A DNA stretch of 64,000 nucleotides, taken from NCBI GenBank assembly GCA_944990035.1, contig CALYLX010000140.1:186001-250000 (forward strand), given 5' to 3'. Below the pieces are notes generated by a model. It saw only the letters and a program-made list of their open reading frames with translations, was not told where the DNA came from and made no database searches. Position 1 is the stretch's first letter, and each line of letters begins with the position of its first letter. Shown one piece after another: positions 22,772-33,440 of the stretch. The position numbers were made by a program, and so were the translations under genes. This DNA comes from Clitopilus passeckerianus. Taxonomy: Eukaryota > Basidiomycota > Agaricomycetes > Agaricales > Entolomataceae.

Positions 22772-25332
22772 ATGCCTGGCAGCAACGCACTCAACAAGCG
22801 CACTCTTGCAGACTCTAGCGCCGGTCCAAAATCGAAGGCATCCAAGACAAGCAAGAACTCGTCTGCCTCGACCGCTGCTCGTGCGGAAGGTATGTTTGTT
22901 TTAATTTTCCGATCTCATAGACTTATTATTTGTTAGCTGAGAATCTTCCTCTGCCGCCTCCTGTGGCTGCTAGAGCCAGAGTGATAAGGCAGTACAGTAA
23001 GTAACGTTGTCTGCTACCACTATTGGTGATACTCAAGCTGTTTGTACAGGTTTGGTGGCAGCTACTTCAGGAGGCAGTGAGTGCATTATCTTCCATGCCG
23101 AAGGGATCACTAACACGCGTGTAGACGAAGCATTGCCATTGAGAACTTCGTCAAGGTCTAATCAAGGCCAGGGTGGTCATATTGATAAACTCAATGCATT
23201 CGTGACAAAGACCATGCAGCCTATTCAGAAGGTGACCACTGCCATGGGAGCCGTTGAGATCCCAGCCGGATTGCAGGAGAACAACATGGCCCCTGTTATA
23301 AAGGTTTGTGGGCTACTCTGATGAACCAATTGCTTTCTCACTCAGATGTCTAGGCTCCTCCAAAACCGCGATCCAAGAATGCTACAACCACCATCCTGTC
23401 TCAGACCGCCACACCCTTAAGACCGCCAACGAAGCCGGTGGGTACTGCAATCATCGCCAATGGTCGATACGGATATGTTGAAGGGCCTGCCTCTGCTGTT
23501 CACAATATCGACAAGCCCATAGACCAACAATTGGTGGTTGGGCCCGCAAATCCGTCTGCTGCCAACACTACAACCTCCAAGCAACCTGACAAGAACATGT
23601 CGGAAGACATGAGTGCCGAGCAAGATTATCAGGACAACGATCCGGTTACTAACAACGCGGGCCCAATCATGGAAGAGGAAGATTATGATCCTGCCGAGGA
23701 TCTTCAGGACGGCGACAATGAAGATGACCTGTACAGAGATGACCCCGCTTTTGCATTTGAAGAACTGGATGAGACGGGGAGCAACATTGGTGATCAGGCA
23801 AGGTAACGTGAATCTGCATGTGTAATATGCTATCAACCTGACAGCTCAATAGTGATGTGGGCCACACGCCAGATGGATCACAAGGAAAGTATCTCTTCAT
23901 TGCTGTGCTCGATCACGCTAAATTTGGATTATAGACATCGATGAAAACTCTCCAGATGCAGATGAAGAACATAATTTGTCGTTCTTGCAGAACCTCTCCT
24001 TGGTAAGTTGTGCCTTTCTGTCATGCAGATCAAGGACTGATCGTTTTTTTAGCCTGCAGGTGAAGAAGTTGATGTGGTTACAGATCATAGGTCTCGCAAT
24101 CGAGCCACTCGGCCTCCGTCTCCCTCACAACTTTTACAAGCTACTGTCAATCTAGAACAGCAGACTGAGGATGAGGACGAGGATGACGTTGACAGTACCC
24201 AACGAGCTCGCCGAGGGTCGAAAGCGGTTGGCCAAGGTGCTGAAGACCTATCCAATTTAGCCTATTACAACAAGGATCCATTGTTCAAAAGCATGATCAT
24301 TCGAGCAATGGATTCCTACCGTGCTTATCTTGCTCTTGTCACCCCCTTCCCTACTATGGCTGAAAATTTTGACGATGCCGAACAGTTTATAGCTGATGAG
24401 ATATCTGGTGCTATCAGGAGGGGTGAACTCTCTAGTGCTCCTAGTAGGCCTTCTATATTTCTTGATGGTCTAGAGCTTACGATTGATACAGATTACAATA
24501 TTGTACGGCCAATGTCTGAGGTGGTAAGTGGCCTCCATGTTCTACATATGACATATCTAATACAACTCAGGTTTTTCGTGTTGGCCCAAGCCAACGCGGC
24601 ACTTTTAAGCAGGCAGGACGTACTGTTGTCAAGATTCACTATCAAGAAGCAATCTCTCCGAACAAGGGACAGGAATACCCCGGGAATCAACTCACTGAAA
24701 TATCAGTTGTTAAGGAGCGTATTCAGGAACTTCTGGAGAATTATTCATTCCTCCATGGCAACCCAAACTCTGAGGTTTGCAGTTTCTGCCTCCCCTGAAG
24801 TCATTTACTGACTGTGCATCATGGTATAGGGTGTCATCGAGAACTTCAGCCATCCAGCGATCCGTGCAATGATTGCAGAAATGTATTATACTCCAAACAA
24901 GCCTATTGCTCGCCTATCGCCCAATTTTCATAACTCGGTTTCACATGCTGCTGCTGCTCTCGCCATGACTGTCGTAAGTTATCAGTTAACTCTCAGCTCT
25001 CCGGTCCCATTCTCATATACATATAGGTCTACAACTGCCTCGAAGAATATCGGACTGGTGTCTTCAGTGGCATCCCATTTGAGGGCAAAGCATATTCCAA
25101 AAAGTATGATCTGTTCATGAAGTCTTTAGCCACAGTGGGTGCACATTCCTCACGTGGCCCTCGTCTACGCCAACTTCAGCGCGAGTGGGCACAAAATGGG
25201 CTGTAAGTCATTCAAAAATTCATCAACGTAACTTTTAAACCAACGTGGCCTTTCAGATCCAAGATGAAGAAGCCTCTCGCCGATGCTGATATGGACGAGG
25301 ATTTCACAAATCTCCCTATTCACCTCGACTAG
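22772..25332 (+). CDS. DUF6532-domain protein
   Basis: A multi-exon gene (about 11 exons with short introns) running from the ATG at 22772 to the stop at 25330-25332. The N-terminal half is a Lys/Ser/Ala-rich tail, then a long acidic, low-complexity region (23590-23800). The C-terminal half contains the conserved part: YYNKDPLFKSMIIRAM, then SHPAIRAMIAEMYYTPNK and SHAAAALAMTVVYNCLEEY, ending in a KKYDLFMKSLATV helix. This matches my memory of DUF6532, a domain widespread in Agaricomycetes with no known function. It is collinear with the coiled-coil gene and lies inside the mobile-element block. Whether it is a cargo gene or part of the transposition machinery is open. Confidence 0.65.
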
Positions 25333-25779
25333 ATACAATACCCTACTGTAGTCCCCTTTCCTATGTTTGACTATGTGCAATATATAGTTCAATGCCAAAT
25401 ATTATTCTATTTATTCTATTCTTTCGTGTGGTCTACTATGTGATAGTATAAGTGTCATTGATGCTAAAGCCTTGATATGAAGCTACTGTGCTCTATGACA
25501 GCATGACATGGTACCAACCCATGACTAGCTCTCTAGGCCTGTGTAGGTGGCATACATCTACAGAAGAACAAGATGCATAAGTAGATCTATATAGAATTCA
25601 ACTACTATCTAGATGACCAGAAGCTAACAAGCACTATCAAGTACATTAAGCAGCTATGGGTGTCTACCTAACCTCAAGAGACTGCTACCAAGACCTACAG
25701 ACGAGGTATACCCATGCTATGGAGGTTTTGTGCTATAGGAACCTATCTAGAGATATGTAGCATCCCAGGATTTGCTGAT
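25333..25779. other. AT-rich spacer
   Basis: No gene is supported. The stretch is AT-rich with many CTATCTAG-like and AGCTAT-like strings. It should contain the right edge of whatever was inserted between the two parts of the Helitron accessory gene. Confidence 0.3.
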
Positions 25780-26648
25780 GTACCCTGAGCGGCCCAGATT
25801 CCGAGCTCACCAATTCGGACTATGCTTTTGTGGGGGACATTGATGTTGTGAGTTGTATCTTTCGATCTCGCCATCTCATGATACTGATTGATCCAATGTA
25901 AGCTCATCCCAGCAGCAGCAGACCTCACTCCGGATCTTGCGGGGACTGCATACATCACGGCATCTGGCGTCGTCGACACCGCCTCGGACTACTCAGGCGA
26001 GATCTCCCACTTCAATATCACACCCTCGCAGTATGTTTCTGTGTATCACAAGAAATTCGCTCCTGGATTCAAGTCTACGCTACCCATTCGATGCGTCATC
26101 AAGGAGTCTCAACGATGGACCGCAACCACCAAACCCCGTCCACGCCCGGGTAAAGTAGTTTCCATTTCAGGGCAGGTAGGGAGGTCGTGCGGACTTCTAC
26201 TGGGGCACTTGAATATATAGAGGTGCTCGCGGATCAAGTATCGTTTCTCGCAGAGCTTGCTGTTCCTCCCGGTCCATCGTCAAAATTTAGCAACTCTCTA
26301 GGTGAGTTTCATGTTTTCAGCTATCATTCATCAAGCTCACATGGGTTAACAATGTTAGATCCTTCTACTCCTCCTCAGCAGAAGAGGAAGCTCAAGTTTG
26401 GCGGCTTTGGCGGTAGCCCATCAGAGTCTCCTGTTCCACAGAAGAAGCAGAAGATAACGACACTTGCTCCAGAGTCATCCTCTGGCTCTATTGGAAGCGG
26501 CTCTGATGATCAGGACTTCGCTCCGCCACCTTCCTTGACTCTGACTCTGCCGCCACTGCCGTCAGCTGCTAAAGCATCAGCACCTGCTACAGGTGCCACT
26601 ACCCGTCAAAGGAACACAGGCAACACAAAGGCTTCAAGTTCACGTTAG
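25780..26648 (+). pseudogene. Helitron accessory gene, C-terminal fragment, frameshifted
   Basis: Coding blocks up to 25847, 25903 to about 26175, then on to 26648, encode SELTNSDYAFVGDIDV, TAYITASGVVDTASDY, RPGKVVSISGQVGRE and a C-terminal Pro/Ser/Lys-rich tail (QQKRKLKFGGFGG). The first block has a stop codon directly upstream and no start. Around 26175 the frame must shift by one base to keep the family-like KVVSISGQVGREVV reading. It therefore looks like a broken copy. Its first residues resemble the last residues of the fragment at 13470-13870. It lies about 110 bp before the Helitron 3' hairpin, as expected for the last gene of a Helitron. Confidence 0.5.
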
Positions 26649-26764
26649 AGAGTACTTATTCTAATTATTCATTAGCGTAGGGAATAGAGTAGTATGCTGA
26701 ATCTAATTGAAATCACATTCTTTGATGACTTCGACAGGATCTGATATTTCGAGGTGACATATAG

Positions 26765-26791
26765 CCCGTGCGCAGCACGGGTAACGGCTAG
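26765..26791 (+). other. Helitron 3' terminus: hairpin plus CTAG
   Basis: A perfect 7-bp stem (CCCGTGC, loop GCA, GCACGGG; 26765-26781) is followed six bases later by CTAG (26788-26791) and then T. Helitrons end in CTRR preceded by a short GC-rich hairpin and insert between host A and T. All these signals are present in plus orientation, matching the helicase. Confidence 0.85.
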
Positions 26792-26821
26792 TCATTCCAT
26801 ATCACAAATATTGAATACACC

Positions 26822-26848
26822 GTAACACCCGTAACACCCGTAACACCC
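26822..26848. repeat. Three tandem copies of a 9-bp unit (GTAACACCC)
   Basis: Three exact, adjacent copies of GTAACACCC start 30 bp outside the Helitron 3' end. No function is evident. Confidence 0.9.
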
Positions 26849-29029
26849 GACATGAGTAGTTGGCCGAAGTATCGGGGTTCGAGATGTGATCCCTGGGGAA
26901 GTTTTCTGATCCAGCAAAGAAGTTAGTATGATGCTGTGGTTGCCAAGATCAGAATCCACACCTAACTGCTGTGAAACCCAGGCGTCCATCTGGTCAGCCG
27001 TTTGGCTAGCAAATGTGTCCGTTCAATACCAATGTCGGATCCCCATTCACTTTCAGAGGTCACAAGGCCCACTTCGGGTCCTTTCGCGCGAGGGACAAAC
27101 GACACCTTTCAAGGCAGGACGACAGAACCTAGAGGTTTAGCCTGCACAGGCCTCTCGGCATATTTGGCGGTAATGGTGTCATGTCTAGGATGCCATGGAT
27201 TTCCCCCACGGGCGAGGCGCCCATCAAGGATCTAAAGAGCTTACCAGGGTTAGATCACGCACCATCGTAAAAGCCTGACTATATATCACGTACAAGCCTA
27301 AGTAGAACACCCCCTGATTATTGCTGTGCGAGTTTCTGATGTATAGCTCTGCAGCCTGTTTACCCCACCAGTGATCCCTCCAAGCTACATATGGTTGGGT
27401 ACCTCAGAGCGCTATATCAGTGGCGAAAGTTGTCCGTAGCCAGAAGGAACGCGTGGCATACCCTCTAGAATGCGCATATTGCGGAAATGCACATATTCGA
27501 GGCTTGTTCTTGGATCTGGAAAGGACTGATAGTAAGCTCAACGTGCCACGCGAATAAGGAATAGAAGAAAATATCCACATACACTGAGCGATCTACATCC
27601 GGTCGGTCCACGCATCACGGGATTGGGCGAGGGATTTGGAATCACACCTGCCGTGGGGGTGGGGAAGAAAGAAAGACGTCAGAGAGGAAATAGGCCGAGC
27701 GGTATGCTGGCCAGCAGAGTTTCAGTATTTCATGAGCTGGATGGGGTTGTTTGTGAATCCTTACTGGCAGGGCCGTCCGACGCCGCCCAGTATAAACTAT
27801 AAAGGTCATCGACACTTTTTTAGATCTGTGTGGACGCTGTCAGGGTCGCAATGTTCCCTTCCGCAAGCTTGAGAGCAACGTCTCCAGAATCCTCTATTCC
27901 AAGATCCCAAGGGTCGGCGTCGTCCGTTCCATGATTAAGATAGATGAGACAGCGTGTCATAGATCATGTTAGTTGTCACACCAGGCCCAGAAGTACGTTT
28001 CGAGATAGCGTATTGGGCAGTAGTCAGTGGGGTGAAGCAGTTTAAAGGAGCTTTTGGATGAGGCTCGCTGCCGTAATTGGGTGTATTATCGAGGGAGGGA
28101 AAAAGTATGAAGTCCTTTTCATTGAGCTGTTTTTGTTCTGTGTGAAGTCGGAAGCGTCGGATTCTTCAGCGACTTCTAAACTCTGAAGCTGGGTTTTTCA
28201 GGTCTTCAGGCTTCAAGATTCAAGCTTAATTCACTGAGTAAAGCAGAGTTGTTAGCGCAGATACGGGATACAAATTCATAACCGTTGATAGTCAAGAGAC
28301 ACCTTGAAGTTACTGGATGGAGCCGATGGACCGTGCGATTCAGACCTTGCAAGCATGAGGCACAGCCACCTATCCAAGCTTATTCAAGTTGTGCAATTCC
28401 TCTATTTTCGTTCGAGACGTACTGAAGACGAAACGAAGATCATTCTAGAGTGCGGGACGATGTTCGCCGTGTATCGACGTCCTCCTAGATTGCACACTCC
28501 TGCTATGTCATATTACGACCTTGAAATGACACCTCGAGGGTATCCCAACTCCCAAGAAATCTTGAAGAAACCGGCTCTTTTACTGAAGGTTTTTTCTCGG
28601 CCATGATTAAATGCTTATCAGCCAAGTTCCCCTCAGTGTCGTTCGTACGTATTGTTGCTTGCATTCATACAGCTTCAAGTGCTCAAGGATAGTTATTGTA
28701 GGTGCCAAGCCCGAGGAATAACCACATGAAATGCTTAGCTTCGTTACCAATAAACACCTCACTCCTGTCCGGCCGGAGAAAACACCTGCAGTCTGCCAGC
28801 TTGTTACCTCTCAGGGCGGCTCCTCTTCGGATACAAGCCCTCCTTTGATCGCCTGGGCGAACCCAAGGCTTCCCAAGCCTAAACTTCCCCAGGCCGACGT
28901 CTGCCGCGTTCCTCACTGACCAGTAAACGATCGTCAATGGTTCAACCAAAGACTGCGACCCTCGACCGCTCTCCCTCGTCATAGCAAGCGACAGTGCAGC
29001 TGCCCGGATATTATCCGCTCTAGAGCTTG
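26849..29029. other. Long intergenic region before GH7 gene
   Basis: About 2.2 kb without a supported gene. A few short open frames occur (for example 28304-28606, plus, about 100 codons) but show no family resemblance and no intron partners. The last few hundred bases are probably the cellulase promoter. Confidence 0.4.
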
Positions 29030-29037
29030 TATAAAAG
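29030..29037 (+). promoter_or_regulatory. TATA box of GH7 cellobiohydrolase
   Basis: TATAAAAG lies 64 bp before the ATG, a good TATA match for a highly expressed, inducible secreted enzyme gene. Confidence 0.6.
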
Positions 29038-29093
29038 CTTCAAGCCGTTGACCATGAAGGAACCAACACACCAACAACCTTGTTATCTCGACA

Positions 29094-30767
29094 ATGTTCC
29101 CAAAATCCGCCCTCCTAGCCCTCTCTTTCCTTGCTGCCGTCTCTGCTCAGCAGGTCGGAACTTCTACCGCTGAAAAGCACCCTGCCCTCCCGTGGCAGAA
29201 ATGCACGAAGAGTGGCGGTTGCGTCACCCAAAGCAACGGTGCCATCACCCTTGATGCTAACTGGCGTTGGACGCACAACACCGACGGTTATGCCAACTGC
29301 TACACCGGCAACAGCTGGGACGCCACTTACTGCCCGGACGGCAAGACCTGTGCTCAAAACTGTGCGCTCGACGGTGCTGATTATTCCGGCACTTACGGTA
29401 TCACCACCAGCGGAAATGCCCTCACCCTCAAATTCGTCACCAAAGGTTCTGGCACGAACGTTGGCTCCCGCGTTTACCTCATGAACACCGAGTCCAAGTA
29501 CGAGGTCTTCAAGTTGCTCAACCAGGAGTTCACCTTCGACGTTGATGTCTCCAACCTCCCTTGTGGTCTCAACGGTGCCCTCTACTTCTCCGAGATGGCT
29601 GCCGACGGTGGTGCCTCTGCTTTCCCTACCAACAAGGCGGGTGCCAAGTACGGTACTGGTTACTGCGACTCTCAGTGCCCCCGCGACATCAAGTTCATCA
29701 ACGGCGAGGTAAATCCTTTCATCTCTCCTTTGCATATGCAGTATCTAATATAACCACCTACAGGCTAACGTCGAAGGCTGGGGTGGATCTCCCAGCGACC
29801 CCAACTCTGGCACTGGTAACTACGGTGCTTGCTGTAACGAGATGGACATCTGGGAAGCCAACTCCATCTCCACTGCCTACACCCCCCATCCCTGCTCTGC
29901 CGACGGTATTAGCCGCTGCTCTGGCGCCTCCTGCGGTACCACCGACCGCTACGCCACAGTCTGCGATCCTGATGGTTGTGACTTCAACTCGTACCGCTTG
30001 GGCGAGAAGTCGTTCTACGGCCCTGGCTCGACCATTGACACCAAGAAGAAGGTCACCGTCGTCACCCAGTTCATCACCGACAACGGCTCTGCTACCGGTA
30101 CTCTCACCGAGATCCGCCGTATCTACGTTCAAGATGGCAAGGTCATTCAGAACTCCAAGGTCAACGTCCCAGGTCTCAGCGCCTACGACTCCATCACGCA
30201 AGACTTCTGTGACGCCCAGAAGACCGTCTTCGGCGACACCAAGCAGTTCCAGAAGCAGGGTGGCCTTGCACGCATGGGCAAGTCATTCGCCAACGGAGCT
30301 GTCCTCGTACTCTCCATCTGGGACGACCACGCAGCGAACATGCTCTGGCTCGACTCTAGCTACCCCATCGACGCCGACCCATCCAAGCCCGGTATTGCTC
30401 GTGGCACTTGCCCCACCGACTCTGGCAAGCCTGAAGATGTTGAGACGAACAGCCCTGATGCCTCCGTCACTTTCTCCAACATTCGCTTTGGTGATATTGG
30501 ATCAACCTACAGTGACTCGAACGGTGGAACTACCACGCCTCCTACTACTACTCCTCCTACCACTACTCCGCCTACGACCACCAGCCCTCCTCCTTCTGGA
30601 GCTACTCAAGTTAAGTGGGGTCAATGGTATGTCACTTCATACACTCGTAACAAATCAGAATCCTGACCAAATTTCTTAGCGGTGGCATTGGTTGGAGTGG
30701 CCCAACTGTCTGCACTAGCGGCACTACTTGCACGAAGCTCAATGACTACTACTTCCAGTGCTTGTAG
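29094..30767 (+). CDS. cbhI: GH7 cellobiohydrolase with C-terminal CBM1
   Basis: Exons 29094-29708, 29764-30626 and 30680-30767 give 521 aa. A signal peptide ([19 protein letters not shown]) is followed by the mature start [12 protein letters not shown], typical of CBHI. The GH7 catalytic motif [10 protein letters not shown] holds the nucleophile Glu, the assisting Asp and the acid/base Glu in the expected ExDxxE spacing. Many paired cysteines ([19 protein letters not shown]) and the tunnel-loop segments fit a cellobiohydrolase rather than a short-loop endoglucanase. A Pro/Thr-rich linker ([13 protein letters not shown]) leads to a CBM1 ([18 protein letters not shown]...YYFQCL) that binds crystalline cellulose. 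The last intron splits the codon for the first CBM1 cysteine. The enzyme is secreted and releases cellobiose from chain ends. Codon use is strongly biased to C in third position, as in highly expressed genes. Confidence 0.97.
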
Positions 30768-31919
30768 GCGATGCGCATGAGCGAATGGTTGAAAGGTTTT
30801 GGCGTTTGTACCCGGAAAATGTATTGTATTCTATCAATCTAGCACGTAGTCTAGAGTATCCACTTGTGGATAGTTGCCGACAATATGATTATATACCTCT
30901 CCTTCATGAATGTCTGACGCTGTAACCAGTCTTTTCTAAATGAGTTTGATGTTCACGACTAGAAGGATTTTGACTTTCTAGTAAAGACATTGATCTAAGG
31001 TTGCGTTCGCATCTAGGAGAAGGACCCGGAGAAGTTCACGGCAAACCTTGACCGGTGAGTTCACATATCAAGAACGACCGTCAGGCACATTTGAGTTACT
31101 ACAGCTGGTACTTGATAGGTAGGCGAGACCAGGAACCTAGCGATTACCACTACAGTATAATAGACTCGGACTTTTTGACTTGCTTTTTGACAGACGCTAA
31201 CAGCTGAATTATGGCAGATCCGACACAATCAGCCCCACCTTAGGCACAACTTTTGCGGGCGCTTCTGTGGCCCTGAGCAGCACCAGACCAACGCCGGAAA
31301 AATACAGCCGTTGAGTCGATGGTTGCCCGAGAACTCAGAACTGGAGGCTGCAGTCGCGGAAGCAGACGATATGGGGAGAGTTTTGAAGTGACATAGCCAC
31401 ATCAGATGTTCCCTCATCGGTCCGGTCTTTCCGATTGGTTGAGTCGTGCATCCTGTTCACCGATCGCTCTTTATTCAGATCACGAAAATGAACTGGTTAC
31501 CTTCTGCTGTTGGTGGGCTGACTCAAATAGATTCAATGTCACGGTACAGATCCATGCAGAATCGCTGACGTCAAGTTTCCTGTATTCGGACAATTTGATC
31601 TGCCCTGAAAAGAATCGACACTCTTTGACACTCGTTTGACAACGCGCTGTCGGAAAGCAAAAATAGGCAGCGCTCACAGGCCGAACCATCTAATCTCCCG
31701 ATACGGCCACCGTCTACTGGCAAACAAAGCAATCCTCGAGTCTATTCGTTGCTGGCCGGTACAATGCACATGTTTCCCTCCGATTCTGACAGCCAGCCTC
31801 AGGTATTGACATTCAAGGAGGACTCATGTTCTCTCCCTCAATTAAATCCGACAGATGCAGCGTACATGGACATACTTGTAACTCGAGTGTTCCGCGGAAA
31901 CGGGCTACTGATCTCTGGC
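30768..31919. other. Intergenic
   Basis: About 1.15 kb between the cellulase 3' end and the TATA box of the next gene. Short open frames on both strands have no family resemblance. No RNA gene was recognised. Confidence 0.4.
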
Positions 31920-31927
31920 TATAAAGG
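31920..31927 (+). promoter_or_regulatory. TATA box of peptide-precursor gene
   Basis: TATAAAGG lies 70 bp before the ATG at 31990, the same spacing as in the neighbouring cellulase gene. Confidence 0.55.
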
Positions 31928-31989
31928 CTGGCCATAGTCAGTATATTTCTTCAGCAATTCATTACTACCGCTACTACTTTCTTCTTAAG

Positions 31990-33440
31990 ATGAAGGTCAC
32001 AATCTCTGCTACGCTCTTCGCTGCTTACTTTATACGCGTCCATTCTGCGCCAGTTGCCGCTCCTAGCGAGCCAATCTTCCCTACCTACGTGTGGAACACA
32101 GGAAAGGCTGCAAACACCGAGGTATACACAGACTTTTATTCTTCGTGTACAATGTTCTGATAAAGTCCAAAGGCAAAGAGAGAGCAGGCAGCAGCGCTGC
32201 TACAACCTTTATGGGAACTGCCAGAGGGCGGTGATAATTGGGCCCTGAGGGTAACTGTCTTTCATTGTATTCGGTGTAGTCGAGCCTGTCGCTGATCTTT
32301 ACAATCGTAGAAACGCGAAGCGGCAAAAGTTGCAGTAAGGCCGTTGTGGACAGCCGGTGGCGATAGTGGTTGGATCGAAGCAAAGGTATGGTTCCCTCGT
32401 TCTGCGGTGCTGGCCTAGTCAGTCCTTGCTCATGTTGAGGCTTACAGAAGCGCGAAGAAGCAAAAGCTGAGGAACTCCCTATAGCTATATGGGGACCAGA
32501 GGGCCCAGATAGCTGGTTCCCCAATAATCCTACCTCGGTGCGTTCCTCGTTGTGGTTCACGAGTCATACTTACAACTTCTCTAGAAGCATGAAACGGCGG
32601 AGGTCTCTGAAAGACCCTTATGGGATATCCCCGTGGAGTGGGGCTTAGATCGACGAGAGGTGCCTTCCGCAAATGCTTTTGCCTACTCAAGCTCTGCTCA
32701 CACTAGTAATTTTGCTAGAAACGTGCAAACGCGAAGATCGAAGAACTCCCGTTATGGAATGAACTTGACGATTGGCTTCTTCCTGGCAATTATGATCGGG
32801 TATGCTCATTTTTCTGTGGACACAAACGTATAATAATCGAAATTCAGAAGAGAGAGGTACCACCTCCATTCCCTACCTACTTCTGGGACCGGGCCAAGGA
32901 GAGGGTAGCTATTCCTTCCTTATAGTAACATCCCTTAACTTACCAACTATCAAAACAGCTCGCAGATGTGGAAGCAGCTAAGGCAGCGGCTGCCCAGGTC
33001 AAGGAGAGAGAGATTGAACCGGAGTTCGACCTCTTCACAGGCGGTGGTGGTTGGCCGGTCCCCAGGTCTTCCAGTGTAAGTCGCTTCAAATTGACTTGCC
33101 AAGTGCAGTGATTACTAATATTTTTACTAGAAACGCGCAGAAACGAAGATTGAAGAACTACCGTTATGGAATGAACTTGACGATTGGCTTCTTCCGGGAA
33201 ATTATCGGGTATGCTCATGTTTCTGTGGATAAAAACTTGAATTAAATAATCGAATTTCAGAAGAGAGAGGCGCCCCCTCCATTTGTTACTTACTTCTGGG
33301 ATAGAGTTAAAGAGAGAGTAGGTACTCCTTCCTTGTATAACCCTGCCTTGACTTACCGAGTGTCGAATTAGCTCGCAGAAGTGGAGGCAGCTAAGGCTGC
33401 TGCTGCTGCCCAGGACGAAAAGAGAGAGATCGCACTCTAG
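31990..33440 (+). CDS. Secreted Kex2-type repeat precursor (candidate peptide precursor)
   Basis: Eleven short exons, all joined by phase-0 introns, give 302 aa: 31990-32121, 32173-32250, 32311-32385, 32448-32537, 32585-32659, 32719-32799, 32848-32904, 32959-33075, 33131-33208, 33261-33317, 33372-33440. Exon 1 encodes a signal peptide (MKVTISATLFAAYFIRVHSA) and a short pro-region. Most later exons begin exactly at a dibasic site: KREAAK, KREEAK, KRANAK, KREVPP, KRAETK, KREAPP (AKRE in exon 2; KHE in exon 5). Repeats carry an LPLW/RPLW core followed by a second Trp (ELPLWNELDDWLLPG), or a TYFWDR core; exons 8 and 11 carry Ala-rich spacers (VEAAKAAAA). This is how kexin-processed repeat precursors look: the KR sites would be cut in the Golgi to free several related peptides, with EA-type ends open to dipeptidase trimming. 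No homologue is known to me and the peptide function is unknown. Confidence 0.75.
32719..33440 (+). repeat. Tandem duplication of a three-exon block in the precursor gene
   Basis: Exons 6-8 (32719-33075) and 9-11 (33131-33440) are copies. The proteins match (EELPLWNELDDWLLPGN, PPPF.TYFWDR, LA(D/E)VEAAKAAAA). The introns match too: both donor sides start GTATGCTCAT and run into TTTCTGTGGA. In the second copy the last exon meets a TAG after REIAL, where the first copy continues REIEPEFDLFT; the bases after the stop still resemble FDLFT. The present stop is therefore a secondary truncation. Confidence 0.8.

Larger units (their letters stand above)
8150..26791 (+). mobile_element. Composite Helitron with nested material (5' end not fixed)
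   Basis: The helicase at 8730-13139 and the Helitron-type 3' terminus at 26765-26791 lie in the correct relative orientation and could bound one element of about 18.6 kb. Between them are two parts of an accessory gene (13470-13870 and 25780-26648), separated by a satellite, a Plavaka transposase and a DUF6532 gene. This suggests later insertions into a Helitron, or two Helitron copies that bracket other DNA. The left end given is only the first coding-like position. Confidence 0.45.

Noticed and set aside
29115..29735. Long open frame (206 codons) antisense to the GH7 cellulase, and a 372-codon frame on the same strand at 29561-30679
   Set aside because: They are by-products of the strong third-position C bias of the cellulase gene; they have no start context, introns or family resemblance.
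31990..33440. Assignment of the peptide precursor to a dikaritin/ustiloxin-type RiPP cluster
   Set aside because: No UstYa-type oxidase, tyrosinase or other tailoring gene is seen next to it; only the repeat-precursor logic is shared.
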